A stretch of DNA of 64,000 bases, taken from NCBI GenBank assembly GCA_022009675.1, contig CP091718.1, positions 1,550,001 to 1,614,000 on the forward strand, written 5' to 3'. Source of the DNA: Oscillospiraceae bacterium (GTDB lineage: Bacteria > Bacillota > Clostridia > Oscillospirales > CAG-272). Of this stretch, positions 7,828 through 17,103 are shown in pieces. Numbering within the stretch: position 1 is the stretch's first letter; the number at the start of each line of letters is the position of its first letter. The notes under the pieces were generated by a model. It was not told the DNA's origin and searched no databases. It worked only from the letters and a program-made list of their open reading frames with translations. A program made the position numbers and the translations under genes.

Positions 7828-7870
7828 AAAAAGAGGGGTAAAGAACTCATTTTGAGCTCTTTACCCCCTC
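7828..7870 (-). terminator. Terminator between convergent genes
   Basis: Stem GAGGGGTAAAGA / TCTTTACCCCCTC (7833-7870) with one bulge. On the minus strand it runs into CTTTTTG, so it mainly serves the PRPP synthetase gene and may also end the plus-strand operon. Confidence 0.75.
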
Positions 7871-7891
7871 CGTGCGAGATATGTAAGTCGG

Positions 7892-9082
7892 TCAGTCGTT
7901 GCTTTCCTGATTCCGGTCGCCCTCAAACGGGATCTGCAACTGTTTGTTCAGAGTGCCGCGCGCTTCCAGATCTGCCCGGTGCTTTGCCAGCAGATTGGCA
8001 ATACGCTTGTCCGGCTTGAGCAGCTCGCTGATGGTGGTGTCATGGTTCAGCGTGTCGATCAGGTAGGAAACGTACTTGCACATATTGACTTCGGTGTGCC
8101 ACTCTTTTTCGTAGATATCCGGATCGTGGTAGGTCAGGTTGGTGGTGAAGATATGGTCGATCAGCCCGTTCGCATATGCCTCGTCAAACAGCCGGAAACC
8201 GTCGGTGAACAGTCCGAAGGTGGCGAAACAGCAGACGCGCCGCGCGTGGTAGTCCTCCTTGAGGTGCTTGGCAACCTCCAGCAACGAGCCGCCGGAGGAG
8301 ATCATATCATCCACGATGATGGCATCCTTGCCTTCCAGCGAGTCGCCGAGGTAGCGATGCTCCAGAATGGGGTTCTTGCCGTTGACGACGCGGGAATAGT
8401 CGCGGCGCTTGTAGAACATACCGATATCCACGCCCAACGTTTCGGAGTAGTACATACACCGCCCCATGGCGCCCTCATCCGGCGAGATCATGACGATGTG
8501 ATCCTTGTCGAACACAACATCGGGCATACTGCGCACCATAGCCTTGAGCATCTGGTAGCTGGGGGTCACGTTGTCAAAGCCGGAAAGGGGAATGGCATTG
8601 GCAACGCGGGGGTCATGTGCGTCGAAGGTCAGGATATTGGTCACGCCTATGTTGACCAGCTCCTGCAACATGATTGCGCAGTCCAGAGACTCGCGCGCGG
8701 CACGCTTGTGCTGGCGCCCCTCGTACAGCATAGGCATGATGACCGTGATGCGGCGTGCTTTGCCGCCGATGGCGGCGATGATGCGCTTGAGATCTGCATA
8801 GTGGTCATCGGGGCTCATGCGCTGATCCTGTCCGAACATCTTGTAGGTGATGCTGTGGTTGAACATATCGCAGAAGATGTACACATCCTGCCCCCGCATG
8901 GACTCCTGGATGGTTGCTTTTCCTTCGCCGGAACCGAACCGGCTACAGACGGCGTGCGCCAGGTACGTGTCCTCTCCGCCGTGGCGTCGCCACTCCTTCA
9001 GGTACCCGTCCACCTGCTCCGCAAACTTCTCGCAGCCCCGCATCCCGATGACGCTCAGGTCGCCGTACAGTGTCTCTTTCAT
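7892..9082 (-). CDS. prs: Ribose-phosphate pyrophosphokinase (PRPP synthetase)
   Basis: Makes PRPP from ribose 5-phosphate and ATP for nucleotide, His and Trp synthesis. The 396-residue protein has the two phosphoribosyltransferase-fold halves, FDAHDPRV (153-160) as the catalytic flexible region and the PRPP-binding loop IIVDDMISSGGS at about 255-266. It is longer than the classical Prs of about 315 residues because of insertions and a C-terminal extension typical of the longer clostridial form. I prefer ATG 9082, which has AAGGAAAGGG 10 bases upstream, to the in-frame TTG at 9091. The gene is intact and monocistronic. Confidence 0.88.
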   Translation of the reverse strand: MKETLYGDLSVIGMRGCEKFAEQVDGYLKEWRRHGGEDTYLAHAVCSRFGSGEGKATIQESMRGQDVYIFCDMFNHSITYKMFGQDQRMSPDDHYADLKRIIAAIGGKARRITVIMPMLYEGRQHKRAARESLDCAIMLQELVNIGVTNILTFDAHDPRVANAIPLSGFDNVTPSYQMLKAMVRSMPDVVFDKDHIVMISPDEGAMGRCMYYSETLGVDIGMFYKRRDYSRVVNGKNPILEHRYLGDSLEGKDAIIVDDMISSGGSLLEVAKHLKEDYHARRVCCFATFGLFTDGFRLFDEAYANGLIDHIFTTNLTYHDPDIYEKEWHTEVNMCKYVSYLIDTLNHDTTISELLKPDKRIANLLAKHRADLEARGTLNKQLQIPFEGDRNQESND

Positions 9083-9303
9083 AACTCGCAATCCCTTTCC
9101 TTTTTTGCAAATTCGACAATTTTCGCTCCGAGGAAATGCTGACAGAGCCGGGCAACGCAGAGATCCGGCACGGAATTCCCGTCCGCAACAGCGGAAAACG
9201 CAGGCTGTACCGGAAATGCGTTACCTGAATCAGCACTTCCCTGAAAAAAACCAGAAGAAAAAAACGTCCGGTATACCCGTAAACCGACTGTCCCGGACAG
9301 GCA

Positions 9304-9348
9304 AAAGCCTTCCTGCAACCCGCCCGACGGGCGGGTTGCAGAAGGCTT
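9304..9348 (-). terminator. rhaB terminator
   Basis: Long stem (AGCCTTC plus TGCAACCCGCCCG and its complement) that on the minus strand is followed by TTTTGCC. It lies just past the rhaB stop. Confidence 0.8.
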
Positions 9349-9359
9349 CTGTCAGCGTA

Positions 9360-10833
9360 TCACTGGAGCGCCTTAAAGCGCCCGAATGCCTCGTCCCACG
9401 CGCCACGCTCGGTCGTGGGCGCATAGTGCTTCAGTTCGAAGGAGTTGGCAACGACCTGCCGCGCCTCGGAAAGGCTGGCAATCTCGCCTGCCGCCATAGC
9501 CTGTGCCATCAGGTTGCCGATGGCAGTCGCCTCCTCGGGACCGGCGGTCACGTCCAGACCGCAGGCATCCGCCGTCATCTGGGACAGGAATCTGTCCTTG
9601 GTGCCGCCGCCGACAACATTGATAACCGTCGCCTTTTTGCCGCGCAGTTCCTGAATGGTCTCCACGGTGTAGCGATACTTGAGTGCCAGCGACTCGTAGA
9701 TGCAACGCACGACCTCGCCCACGGTTTCGGGGACGGGCTGGTTGGTGCGGCGGCAGAAATCGCGGATCTTCTCCGGCATATTGCCGGGGGTGTTGAAGGA
9801 GGCGTCGTCGGGGTTGATGAGCGAACGGAAGGGCGTGGCTTCCTTAGCCCACGCTTCCATCTGGGCAAAGCTGTAATCCTTGCCCTCGCGCTTCCACTGC
9901 CGGCGGGATTCCTGGATGATCCACAGACCCATAATGTTTTTGAGAAACCGGATGGTGCCAAGCGCGCCGCCCTCGTTGGTGAAGTTCGCCGCACGGGTGG
10001 CATCGTTGATCAGCGGCTGAGGCAGTTCCATACCCATCAGCGACCATGTGCCGGAGCTGATGAAGATGAAGTCCTCGCCCTGCGCAGGCACGGCGATAAC
10101 AGCCGACGCGGTGTCGTGCGACGCCACGGTACGGACATGGATGCGGTTCTTGCCGACCTCTCCGCTGATCTGAGGCAGCAGTTCACCGAGATCGGTGCCG
10201 GGTTGGACAATGGGCGCGAACAGACTGCGCCGGATGCCCAGCTTATCGGTCAGTTCAAACGCAAAATCGCGCTTGGCGGCATCCAGCAGCATGCCGGTGG
10301 AGGCAATGGTGTACTCTGTAGCCCGCTTGCCTGTCAGGAAATAGTTGAGCAGGTCGGGAATGAACAGCATCTGCTCGGCGCGTGCCAGCATATCGGGGTC
10401 ATCGCGCCCCTCTGCGGCAAGCTGGTTGAGCGTGTTGAAGTCAATCGCCTGAATACCCGTGACCTTATAGATTTCCTCGGCGGAAACAAACCGACTTACA
10501 TAGTCGCTGATGCCAACCGTGCGGGTATCGCGGTAGTGCGTGGGGTTTGCCATCAGCCGACCGTTGCGATCCAGCAGACCGTAGTCCACGCCCCACGTGT
10601 CGATACCCATGGAGGACACGTCGTCCCCATCGATCACCGTCTTGGTGATGGAATTCTTGATCTCAAAGAAGATCCGTAGGATGTCCCATGTAAACCGACC
10701 GTTGACGAACACCGGGTCGTTGGAGAACCGATGATTCTCACGCAGGGTGATCTTTTTCCCCGTCAAAGGAACCGACGATACCGCGACCGCTGGACGCGCC
10801 GAGGTCAATCGCCAGCATTTTCAAGTCTGCCAT
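9360..10833 (-). CDS. rhaB: Rhamnulokinase (one frameshift)
   Basis: FGGY-family kinase that phosphorylates L-rhamnulose at O1. The true start is ATG 10833, preceded by GGGAGG, and the first 25 residues (MADLKMLAIDLGASSGRG, phosphate-1 loop) are in a different frame. A slip in the T5 run at 10753-10757 joins them to the remaining 470 residues. Family marks include SSMGIDTWGVDYGLLD, the adenosine region INVVGGGTKDRFLSQMTADA and DFNTLNQLAAE. Length matches RhaB. No other rhamnose gene is adjacent, but a GH106-like glycosidase lies at 41-44 kb. Confidence 0.9.
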
Positions 10834-10910
10834 AACAAACCTCCCAATCCGTATGTTAATTTCCGGAAAACAGACTGTGCTGCGCCTGCGCAGCATCCTA
10901 TAACGCGCTT

Positions 10911-10919
10911 ATTATACCA
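10911..10919 (-). promoter_or_regulatory. rhaB extended -10
   Basis: TGGTATAAT on the minus strand, with no good -35 hexamer at 17 bp. An extended -10 may compensate, or an activator may be needed. Confidence 0.5.
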
Positions 10920-11052
10920 TATTTGCATTCACAATGTTTGAACGAAATGTTAATAAACTGCTTTTTCCGCGTGTTCCGCCGCGCACCGGGTCCGGCGGAT
11001 GACGAAAAGGCGTTCTGCCTTCGCAGAAGCGGACAAAAAAGCGAAAAACCGT

Positions 11053-11081
11053 TTGCAAATCCTTCCGGGGTGTGGTATACT
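11053..11081 (+). promoter_or_regulatory. deoD promoter
   Basis: TTGCAA (11053-11058), 17 bp, TATACT (11076-11081), with GTGTGG before the -10. Confidence 0.8.
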
Positions 11082-11184
11082 GTACATGGTGAAAGCAGGT
11101 CGGCGCAAGAAAATAACGCCGGAGAGCGAAATCCGGAACCGCGCCACCCTGTACACCGGAACGCATAGGAGAGGAGAAACAGCC

Positions 11185-11896
11185 ATGAGCAACACACCCA
11201 CCCCTCACATCAACGCCAACCCGGGGGATTTTGCCCCCACCGTCCTCATGCCGGGCGACCCGCTGCGTGCGAAGTTCATCGCGGAAAACTACCTGGAGGA
11301 GCCTGTCCTCGTCAATAATGTGCGCGGCGTGCAGGGTTACACCGGTCGTCGAAACGGCGCACGGGTATCCGTGATGGCGTCCGGCATGGGACAGCCGTCC
11401 ATGGGCATTTATTTCCTACGAGCTGTTCAACTTCTTCGGCGTGGAACAGATTATCCGCATAGGCTCCTGCGGCGCTTTTTTCACCTGACCTGCACGTCCG
11501 CGACCTGATCCTGGCAATGGGCACCTGTACCAACAGCTATTTTGCATCGCAGTACCGCCTGCCCGGAACCTTCTGCCCCCTTGCGGATTTTGACCTTCTG
11601 CGCCGCGCCGCAGACAGCTGCGCGCGCCGCGGATTGCGCTGTCGCGTCGGCAACATTTTATCCTCGGACACGTTTTACGATGACGCCGGATCCGGCATGG
11701 ATTGGGCGAAAATGGGCGTTCTCGGCGTGGAAATGGAGTCTGCCGCCCTGTACTGCACCGCAGCCCGCGCCGGCCGCCGCGCGCTCTGCATCTGCACGGT
11801 GAGCGACTCCTTCGTGTATCCGGACGAGTACATCTCTGCCGACGGGCGAGAGACTTCTTTACCGCCATGATGGAGGTCGCGTTGGATCTGGTGTGA
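11185..11896 (+). CDS. deoD: Purine nucleoside phosphorylase, DeoD type (three frameshifts)
   Basis: Phosphorolyses purine (deoxy)nucleosides to base plus (deoxy)ribose 1-phosphate. It begins at ATG 11185 behind GAGAGGAG. Frame 1 holds [20 protein letters not shown] and [14 protein letters not shown]. Slips near 11412 and in the T6 run near 11477 lead through [20 protein letters not shown] and [20 protein letters not shown] to the nucleoside-site segment [11 protein letters not shown] third slip near 11850 restores [14 protein letters not shown] and the stop at 11896. Reassembled length (about 236 residues) is normal for hexameric PNP. Confidence 0.88.
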
Positions 11897-11915
11897 GACA
11901 GGGGAGCGCAGACAG

Positions 11916-11952
11916 GCGGCTCGGCGCAGGGGAAAACCCTGCGCCGAGCCGC
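11916..11952. terminator. Perfect GC-rich hairpin between convergent genes
   Basis: Sixteen-bp perfect stem (11916-11931 with 11937-11952). The T-run lies on the wrong side for a classic terminator on either strand, but its placement between convergent gene ends suggests a shared transcription stop. Confidence 0.55.
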
Positions 11953-11968
11953 AAAAAATCAGGGGGTA

Positions 11969-12452
11969 TTACGAGATCCAGCCGTAGTGAATGCCCGTGA
12001 CCTTGCCGTCCCGGAGGGAGAAGGTCAGTCGCGTGCTGCCACCAACGTACACCAGCGTATCGCCGGACTGCTCGCCGATGCCCAGCGCATCCGTGACATC
12101 CTGCCGGGTGGAGCCGATAGACAGCCCCTCCGGGGTCTTGACCGAATCGTCGGTCAGGGCGATTGTATTGACCGTGTCACCTTCGGTTCCGGGAACCGTA
12201 TAGACCGTGAAGCCGGTGTACCGGTATACCTTGTCGGTGCCGGGAATGCCGCCGCAGGAGCCGGATTCACTGAAGCTCAGCGGCTCACCGAGCGCCGTCA
12301 GCGCGTCTTTGGCAGGCGTTCCGGGCGTCAGCGTGGCGGAGCCGTAGCGGAAACTGTAGGTTTTGGCGTCACCGCCGCCGCACGCGGCGACCAGCGGCAG
12401 GCAGAGACAGAGAACGAGCGTCAGCAAAAAGCACGTGTTTCAGATGTTTCAT
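11969..12452 (-). CDS. Small secreted lipoprotein (frameshifted signal peptide)
   Basis: About 160 residues. From ATG 12452, with AAAGGAT upstream, the signal peptide starts MKHLKHVLF and after a slip in the A5 run at 12425-12429 continues LTLVLCLCLPLVAACGGGD, where LVAAC is a lipobox. The mature part is a repeat-like beta/alpha domain (ALTALGEPLSFSE, IGSTRQDVTDALG) resembling the pattern seen in SmpA/BamE-like clostridial lipoproteins. I do not recognise a defined family. It lies downstream of the dlt-like operon on the same strand, separated by about 100 bases. Confidence 0.7.
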
Positions 12453-12558
12453 ATCGGTATCCTTTCAGAAATCAGAATCGGTATTTCATGGAAAATGCTT
12501 GAAAGAGCAGGGGGAGCTTCTTCCGGGGAGAGCTTCCCCGATTTTGCTTTTTACGGTC

Positions 12559-13632
12559 TCATTGCCCGCGCTTTCTTGCTTCGAACCGCTCCACGCGCGC
12601 ACGCCAGACAGAGGAGAACGCGGAGTTGGTGCGGCGGTCGGGGAGGGCGTCCGAGAGGGCGCTGTCCGTGCGCAGGTACCGCCCGAACCAGACCGACAGC
12701 TTTTCGGCACCGGATACGTTGAGGTGAACGCCGCCGTCGTAGGTGTCGGCAGACCAGTCCAGCCCGATGCTGTCAGCGGCGGGGATCGCGTTGCAGTAGG
12801 GGAGCGACCGGCGCGCGGCGTAGGCGCTGATCTCCGCGTCCCACTCGTCGTACCACCAGTAACGCCATGAGTTGGTCGGCGCTTTGAACAGCACAAGGAG
12901 AATGCCGTTTTCCTCGCAGAGCCGGTACAGTCTGTCCAGCCACTCCATGGAGGAGGCGGGCAGAGCGGCGTTCATCAACGGCTTTTTCAGCTCCGCATCG
13001 TTGACGGACGGGTCGCGTGGCTGTACGCCTGTCTGCAGAAGGTAGCCGCTGTCCGAGACAGGCTCCCCTGCGCGGAAAGCATACCGGAGATCCTCGGCGG
13101 TCAGTTGGTCCCAGCGACTGTGGTAACGCAGGGCAGGGAGCAGGTAGGAGGCAAGGCTTTCCCCCGCAGTTGCCGATGCACGGATGGCGGACACCTTGAC
13201 CGGCGACCATTCCATACCGTCCAGCGTCATGCGGTTGTACGCCTCGCTTTGCGGCTCGCCGTACATGAGCGACAGAACATTGAAGACCACCACGCGCGGC
13301 GTCTCGTGGCGCAGGGCATCCGCCAGCATATAGTAAGACTGCCACACCAGCTGTTGGGCGCTTCCGCGCACATAGGAGGATATACCGTACTCCTGCCACA
13401 GCACCGCCGGAATGAAGGATTCATACACCTCGCAGTCGCCGATAAACAGAAGATCATGGTTGACCTCTGTCACATCGGCGTAGTATTCACCGGTCAGCGA
13501 GCCTTCCGGCGAGACGGAGCGATACTTGGGGCGCAGGATACAGCCCGCCGCAACCAGGAAGCCGACCAGCAGGACAGCGGCGGCAAGTCCGCTCACGGTA
13601 CGGCAGAGTACAATTTTTTTCTTGCTTTTCAC
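12559..13632 (-). CDS. Membrane-anchored SGNH-fold protein, DltD-like partner of the MBOAT enzyme
   Basis: 357 residues with one N-terminal membrane helix (about 12-33) and an extracellular SGNH-type domain. Block I reads LLFIGDCEVYESF (residues 61-73), so the usual GDS serine position is Cys. Block V is YDGGVHLNVSGAEKL near residue 300, supplying the Asp-x-x-His pair. In dlt and alginate-type systems the SGNH partner completes acyl transfer outside the membrane after the MBOAT protein. It is the last gene of the operon, 12 bases behind the MBOAT gene. The substrate is unknown, and the Cys for Ser is noteworthy. Confidence 0.7.
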   Translation of the reverse strand: MKSKKKIVLCRTVSGLAAAVLLVGFLVAAGCILRPKYRSVSPEGSLTGEYYADVTEVNHDLLFIGDCEVYESFIPAVLWQEYGISSYVRGSAQQLVWQSYYMLADALRHETPRVVVFNVLSLMYGEPQSEAYNRMTLDGMEWSPVKVSAIRASATAGESLASYLLPALRYHSRWDQLTAEDLRYAFRAGEPVSDSGYLLQTGVQPRDPSVNDAELKKPLMNAALPASSMEWLDRLYRLCEENGILLVLFKAPTNSWRYWWYDEWDAEISAYAARRSLPYCNAIPAADSIGLDWSADTYDGGVHLNVSGAEKLSVWFGRYLRTDSALSDALPDRRTNSAFSSVWRARVERFEARKRGQ

Positions 13633-13644
13633 AGCCGCACCTCC

Positions 13645-15257
13645 TCAGAACTGCCCGTAGATGAAATCCGACGCGTCAAAGCCGAATCCATAGCTGCCGA
13701 TGATCAGTGTTGCCGCAATCAGCAGAGCGCATACCGCCCACAGCAGAGCCGGGCGGCTGACCAGCCGTTCCGCGAGGCAAAAAGCCAGCCGGAGCATCGG
13801 CTTTTTCCCTGTCGTCCGACCAGCCAGAACAGCAGTGCCGCCAGCCCCAGAAATACCCATACCGGGACAGACAGCCCCAATCGGCTGACCGCACCGCCGC
13901 AGAACAGGTCGCGCCAGCTCGCGGGCGAGGTAAATATGGATCCGAATGCCCGGAAGGTCACGCCGACATCGCGGTAGCAGTCCAGGCTCCGGATGGCGCC
14001 CATCAGCAGGAAGGTGCGCAGGGCGCAGAAGCCACCGTAGGCGGAGGAGGCGGTCAGACGGGGGAACCGCCTGTGGAAGGCGGCATACGCCGGGCGCAAT
14101 TCGTTGGATATCAGAATCACCAGTCCGTTGAGCAGTCCCCAGACCACGAAGTTCCACGAAGCGCCATGCCACAGTCCCGTCAGAAACCAGGTCAGCGTCG
14201 TGGCAACCCAGACCGGCAGTCGCATTCCCAGCCAGCGCCCCAAATGCGCCCGTCCCCACTTGGACAGCTTCTGCATCGGCTTGCTGACCGAAAGGGGGTA
14301 AAACACGTAGTCCGTGAACCACGAGCCCATGGTGATATGCCAGCGCTTCCAGTATTCCTCGGTCGAGCGGGCGGAGAAGGGGCGGTTGAAGTTCTCCGTG
14401 AGACGGATGCCCATCATGCGGGCAAGCCCCAGCGAGATATCCATACCGCCGGTGAAATCGCCGTAGATGACCAGCGAGTACAGCAGGATCAGTACGGCGG
14501 CATAGGCGCCGCGCAGCTCGTCCGGCTTCTGCACGATGGCGCGAACCGCGACAAGCGCCGTATCCGCCACGGCGACTTTCTTGAAGTAGCCCCACGCGAC
14601 CCGCACGAGCCCCGCCGTGCTGTCCTCCCACGTCAGGGAGTGCGGCTCGGTCAGCGCGGGCATCAGATCGTTATAGCGGCAGATGGGCCCCTGCACAACG
14701 GCAGGGAAGAACGAGACAAACAGCGCGTATCTGGCTATATTGCGCTGTGCCTGTGCCTTGCCCCGGTACACGTCTATGACATAGGCAGCAGACCGGAAGG
14801 TGTAGAAGGAGATACCGAGCGGGAGCAGCAGGGTGGGCGTCCGGATATCCCCGGCGCCGAACAGTCGCCCGATGCTTCCGGCGACGGACAGGGCAAAGCC
14901 GGTGTATTTCAGCACTGCCAGTACGGCGAAATTCAGCACAAGGCAGAGGATCAGTGCCCTGCGGCGTATGCGCTTTCCGGCGGCGCGGCGCGCTTTGCGC
15001 TCCTCGCGCGACAGTTCCGCCCCTGCGGCGGCAAGCGCCGCCGCATCGCGGTCGGCGTGCGCCTGCATCCAGCGTGCGGCGGCGTAGGTGGAGAGGATGC
15101 CGAAGCCCAGAAAAGGCAGATACCATCCGTCCCCCCATGCGTAGAACAGCAGGCTCGCCGCCAGCAGGGCTACCCAGCGCACCCGTCCCGGCAACAGCCA
15201 GTAGACAAGCAGGGTCGCCCCCGCAAACAAAATAAAAGTCAGCGACGCGGTGCTCAT
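13645..15257 (-). CDS. MBOAT-family O-acyltransferase, DltB-like (one frameshift)
   Basis: Polytopic membrane acyltransferase of about 537 residues. The N-terminus MSTASLTFILFAGATLLVYW is a membrane helix. The core motifs are RPFSARSTEEYWKRWHITMG and FLTGLWHGASWNF, which holds the catalytic histidine. A slip near 13815-13820 shifts the last membrane helices into another frame (AFCLAERLVSRPALLWAVCA), with the stop at 13645. In DltB the enzyme takes the aminoacyl group from a carrier protein through the membrane to lipoteichoic acid. Here it lies directly behind the carrier gene and ahead of the SGNH gene. Confidence 0.88.
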
Positions 15258-15266
15258 GGCGTCGGC

Positions 15267-15494
15267 TTACGCCTCGTCCAGCCGTTGAATCAGCTGCCAG
15301 AGGGCGGCGGCGGAATCAAAGTTTTCCGGCAGAATTTCCTCGGCGGGAATGTTGACGTCCAGTCTGTCCGCTACCTCGGTCACGATGGTCACGATGTCCA
15401 GCGAGGTGAGGACGCTGTCCTCGACCAGCCCGGTCGCGGTCTCAAAATCAATGTCCGGGTGCAGTTCCCGGAGGATTGTCAGCAGTTCATTCAT
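15267..15494 (-). CDS. Acyl/D-alanyl carrier protein, DltC-like
   Basis: 75-residue four-helix carrier. The phosphopantetheine serine is in SVLTSLDIVTIV (the S before LDIV, about residue 32), where classical carriers have DSLD. The acidic composition and the C-terminal helix are typical. It would hold the activated acyl group as a thioester for transfer by the adjacent MBOAT protein. It starts 45 bases behind the adenylation gene and ends 10 bases before the MBOAT start, so co-translation is likely. Confidence 0.85.
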   Translation of the reverse strand: MNELLTILRELHPDIDFETATGLVEDSVLTSLDIVTIVTEVADRLDVNIPAEEILPENFDSAAALWQLIQRLDEA

Positions 15495-15539
15495 GGATGT
15501 TGCCTTTCCGGGGCATTTGCCCCATGTACAGATGCGGAA

Positions 15540-17084
15540 TCAGTCCGTGGCTTTTGCCGCCTCGGTCAGTGCCCGGCGGTCAATTTTACCGTTTGGGGTC
15601 AGCGGGAGCGCATCCAGACGGATCAGCAGAGCCGGCATCATGTAGCGCGGCAGGCGCTGATTCAGCATGGCGCGCAGTCCGTCCGGCGTGACGCTTTCGT
15701 CCGCCGTGTAGTACAGCACGAGACGGGTTCGTGCCCCGTCGTAGACACAGCAGGCGGCACGGACGGCGGGTGCCGCCGCCGCTTCTATCTCGCCCAGCTC
15801 CACGCGGTGCCCCAGAATCTTGATCTGCGCGTCACGGCGACCGACAAATACCAGCTCGCCGTGTGCATTGTACCGCCCGATGTCCCCGGTACGGTATATG
15901 ATTTCCGGATAGGCGGATTGCAGGGGATTCTGCACGAAGGCGGCGGCGGTGCGTGCCGGATCGTTGTAGTACCCGAGTGTGACGCAGGTGCCGCGCATAC
16001 AGATTTCCCCCTCGGTGTCCGGCTCATCCGGCGTGATGCGCCGCGCGCCGTGCGTGCCCTCCGTCAGCAGCAGGATGTCGGTATTGCGGAAGGGGCGCCC
16101 GACCGGGATCGGTTCGTCCGGAGCGAGCGCACGGTCGGCGTGCCACCAGCAGGACATACCGGTCGCCTCGGTCGGTCCGTACAGATTGAAGAACCTGGCT
16201 TCCGGCAGGGCGGCACGCCAGCGGTCATACTGCGGGCGCGGGAACACCTCGCTTCCGAAGCAGACGGTGGTCAGGTAGCGCGGCGGGTGGCTGTCCAGCA
16301 CTCCGAAGGCGGAGATCATGGTCAGGGCGGACACAACCCAGCAGACGGTATTCACCTTGTGCTGATTGAGAAAATCGCACAGGGGGATGGGGAAGGAGAA
16401 CAGCATTTTGGGCACGAGATAAGTCGTTGCGCCATATTTAAGCGTGGGCATGATCTCCTTGAGCGGTGCGTCGAAATACAGCGGCGTCTGATTGGCGAAC
16501 ACAGTGTCCTCCGAAAAGCCGATTGCTTCGCAAAGCGACTCGGTGTAGTCCAGAACCGAGCGATGGCAGGCGGCAACGCCCTTGGGAACGCCGGTGGAAC
16601 CGGAGGTGAACACAACATAAATCGGATCCTGATCGACGGCGGCATCGCGGACAGCGGCAAGTACCGCCTCGTCCGGCTCTTCCAGGCACAGCTCCTCATA
16701 GGACAGCACGCACCCGGCAAGCGCACCCGATGCGACCAGTGCATCGGCACGGGGGCGGTTGTGCCGGTCGCAGATCAGCAGACGCGGGGAGAGTGTGTGC
16801 AGAATCTGCTCCATGCGTGCCGCGGGCATTGCCTCGTCCAGCGCCGCGTAAAAGCACCCCGCCCGTACAACGCCGAGAAAGGCGGCAATTTCGGCGGGGG
16901 CGCGTTGCATCAGCACGGCGACCGGTTCCCGACCGTATCCCAGCCGGCAGAGTGCCGTGCCGATGCGGCGGGAAGCACCGTCCAGCTCCCGGAAGGATAA
17001 CGCGACCCGCCCGTCCGAGAAGGCGGTCTTGTCCGGCACCCGGCGGGCGGTCGCATCCAGATATTGCAGGATATTGTTCAGCAT
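15540..17084 (-). CDS. Amino-acid adenylating enzyme, DltA-like
   Basis: 514-residue stand-alone adenylation domain of the ANL superfamily. Visible core motifs are A3 VFTSGSTGVPKGV, A5 NLYGPTEATGMS, A7 YRTGDIGRYN, A8 GHRVELGEIE and the catalytic lysine in A10 PLTPNGKIDRRAL. It would activate an amino or other acid with ATP and load it on the downstream carrier protein. D-alanine is the likely substrate by analogy with DltA, but I cannot read specificity with confidence. The start is ATG 17084 behind GAGGA, 20 bases past the transglutaminase gene. Confidence 0.85.
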   Translation of the reverse strand: MLNNILQYLDATARRVPDKTAFSDGRVALSFRELDGASRRIGTALCRLGYGREPVAVLMQRAPAEIAAFLGVVRAGCFYAALDEAMPAARMEQILHTLSPRLLICDRHNRPRADALVASGALAGCVLSYEELCLEEPDEAVLAAVRDAAVDQDPIYVVFTSGSTGVPKGVAACHRSVLDYTESLCEAIGFSEDTVFANQTPLYFDAPLKEIMPTLKYGATTYLVPKMLFSFPIPLCDFLNQHKVNTVCWVVSALTMISAFGVLDSHPPRYLTTVCFGSEVFPRPQYDRWRAALPEARFFNLYGPTEATGMSCWWHADRALAPDEPIPVGRPFRNTDILLLTEGTHGARRITPDEPDTEGEICMRGTCVTLGYYNDPARTAAAFVQNPLQSAYPEIIYRTGDIGRYNAHGELVFVGRRDAQIKILGHRVELGEIEAAAAPAVRAACCVYDGARTRLVLYYTADESVTPDGLRAMLNQRLPRYMMPALLIRLDALPLTPNGKIDRRALTEAAKATD

Positions 17085-17103
17085 ACGGAGAGTCCTCGTT
17101 CTG

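Larger units (their letters stand above)
10834..11184. other. Divergent spacer rhaB / deoD
   Basis: Gene-free. It contains an extended -10 (TGGTATAAT, complement of 10911-10919) for rhaB and the deoD promoter at 11053-11081. I recognise no operator or catabolite-control box. Confidence 0.6.

Noticed and set aside
8847..10679. 610-codon open frame on the plus strand
   Set aside because: Antisense to prs and rhaB; low-complexity His/Gly/Val composition typical of shadow frames.
14073..17000. 975-codon open frame on the plus strand
   Set aside because: Runs antisense through the MBOAT, carrier and adenylation genes, all of which show clear motifs on the minus strand.
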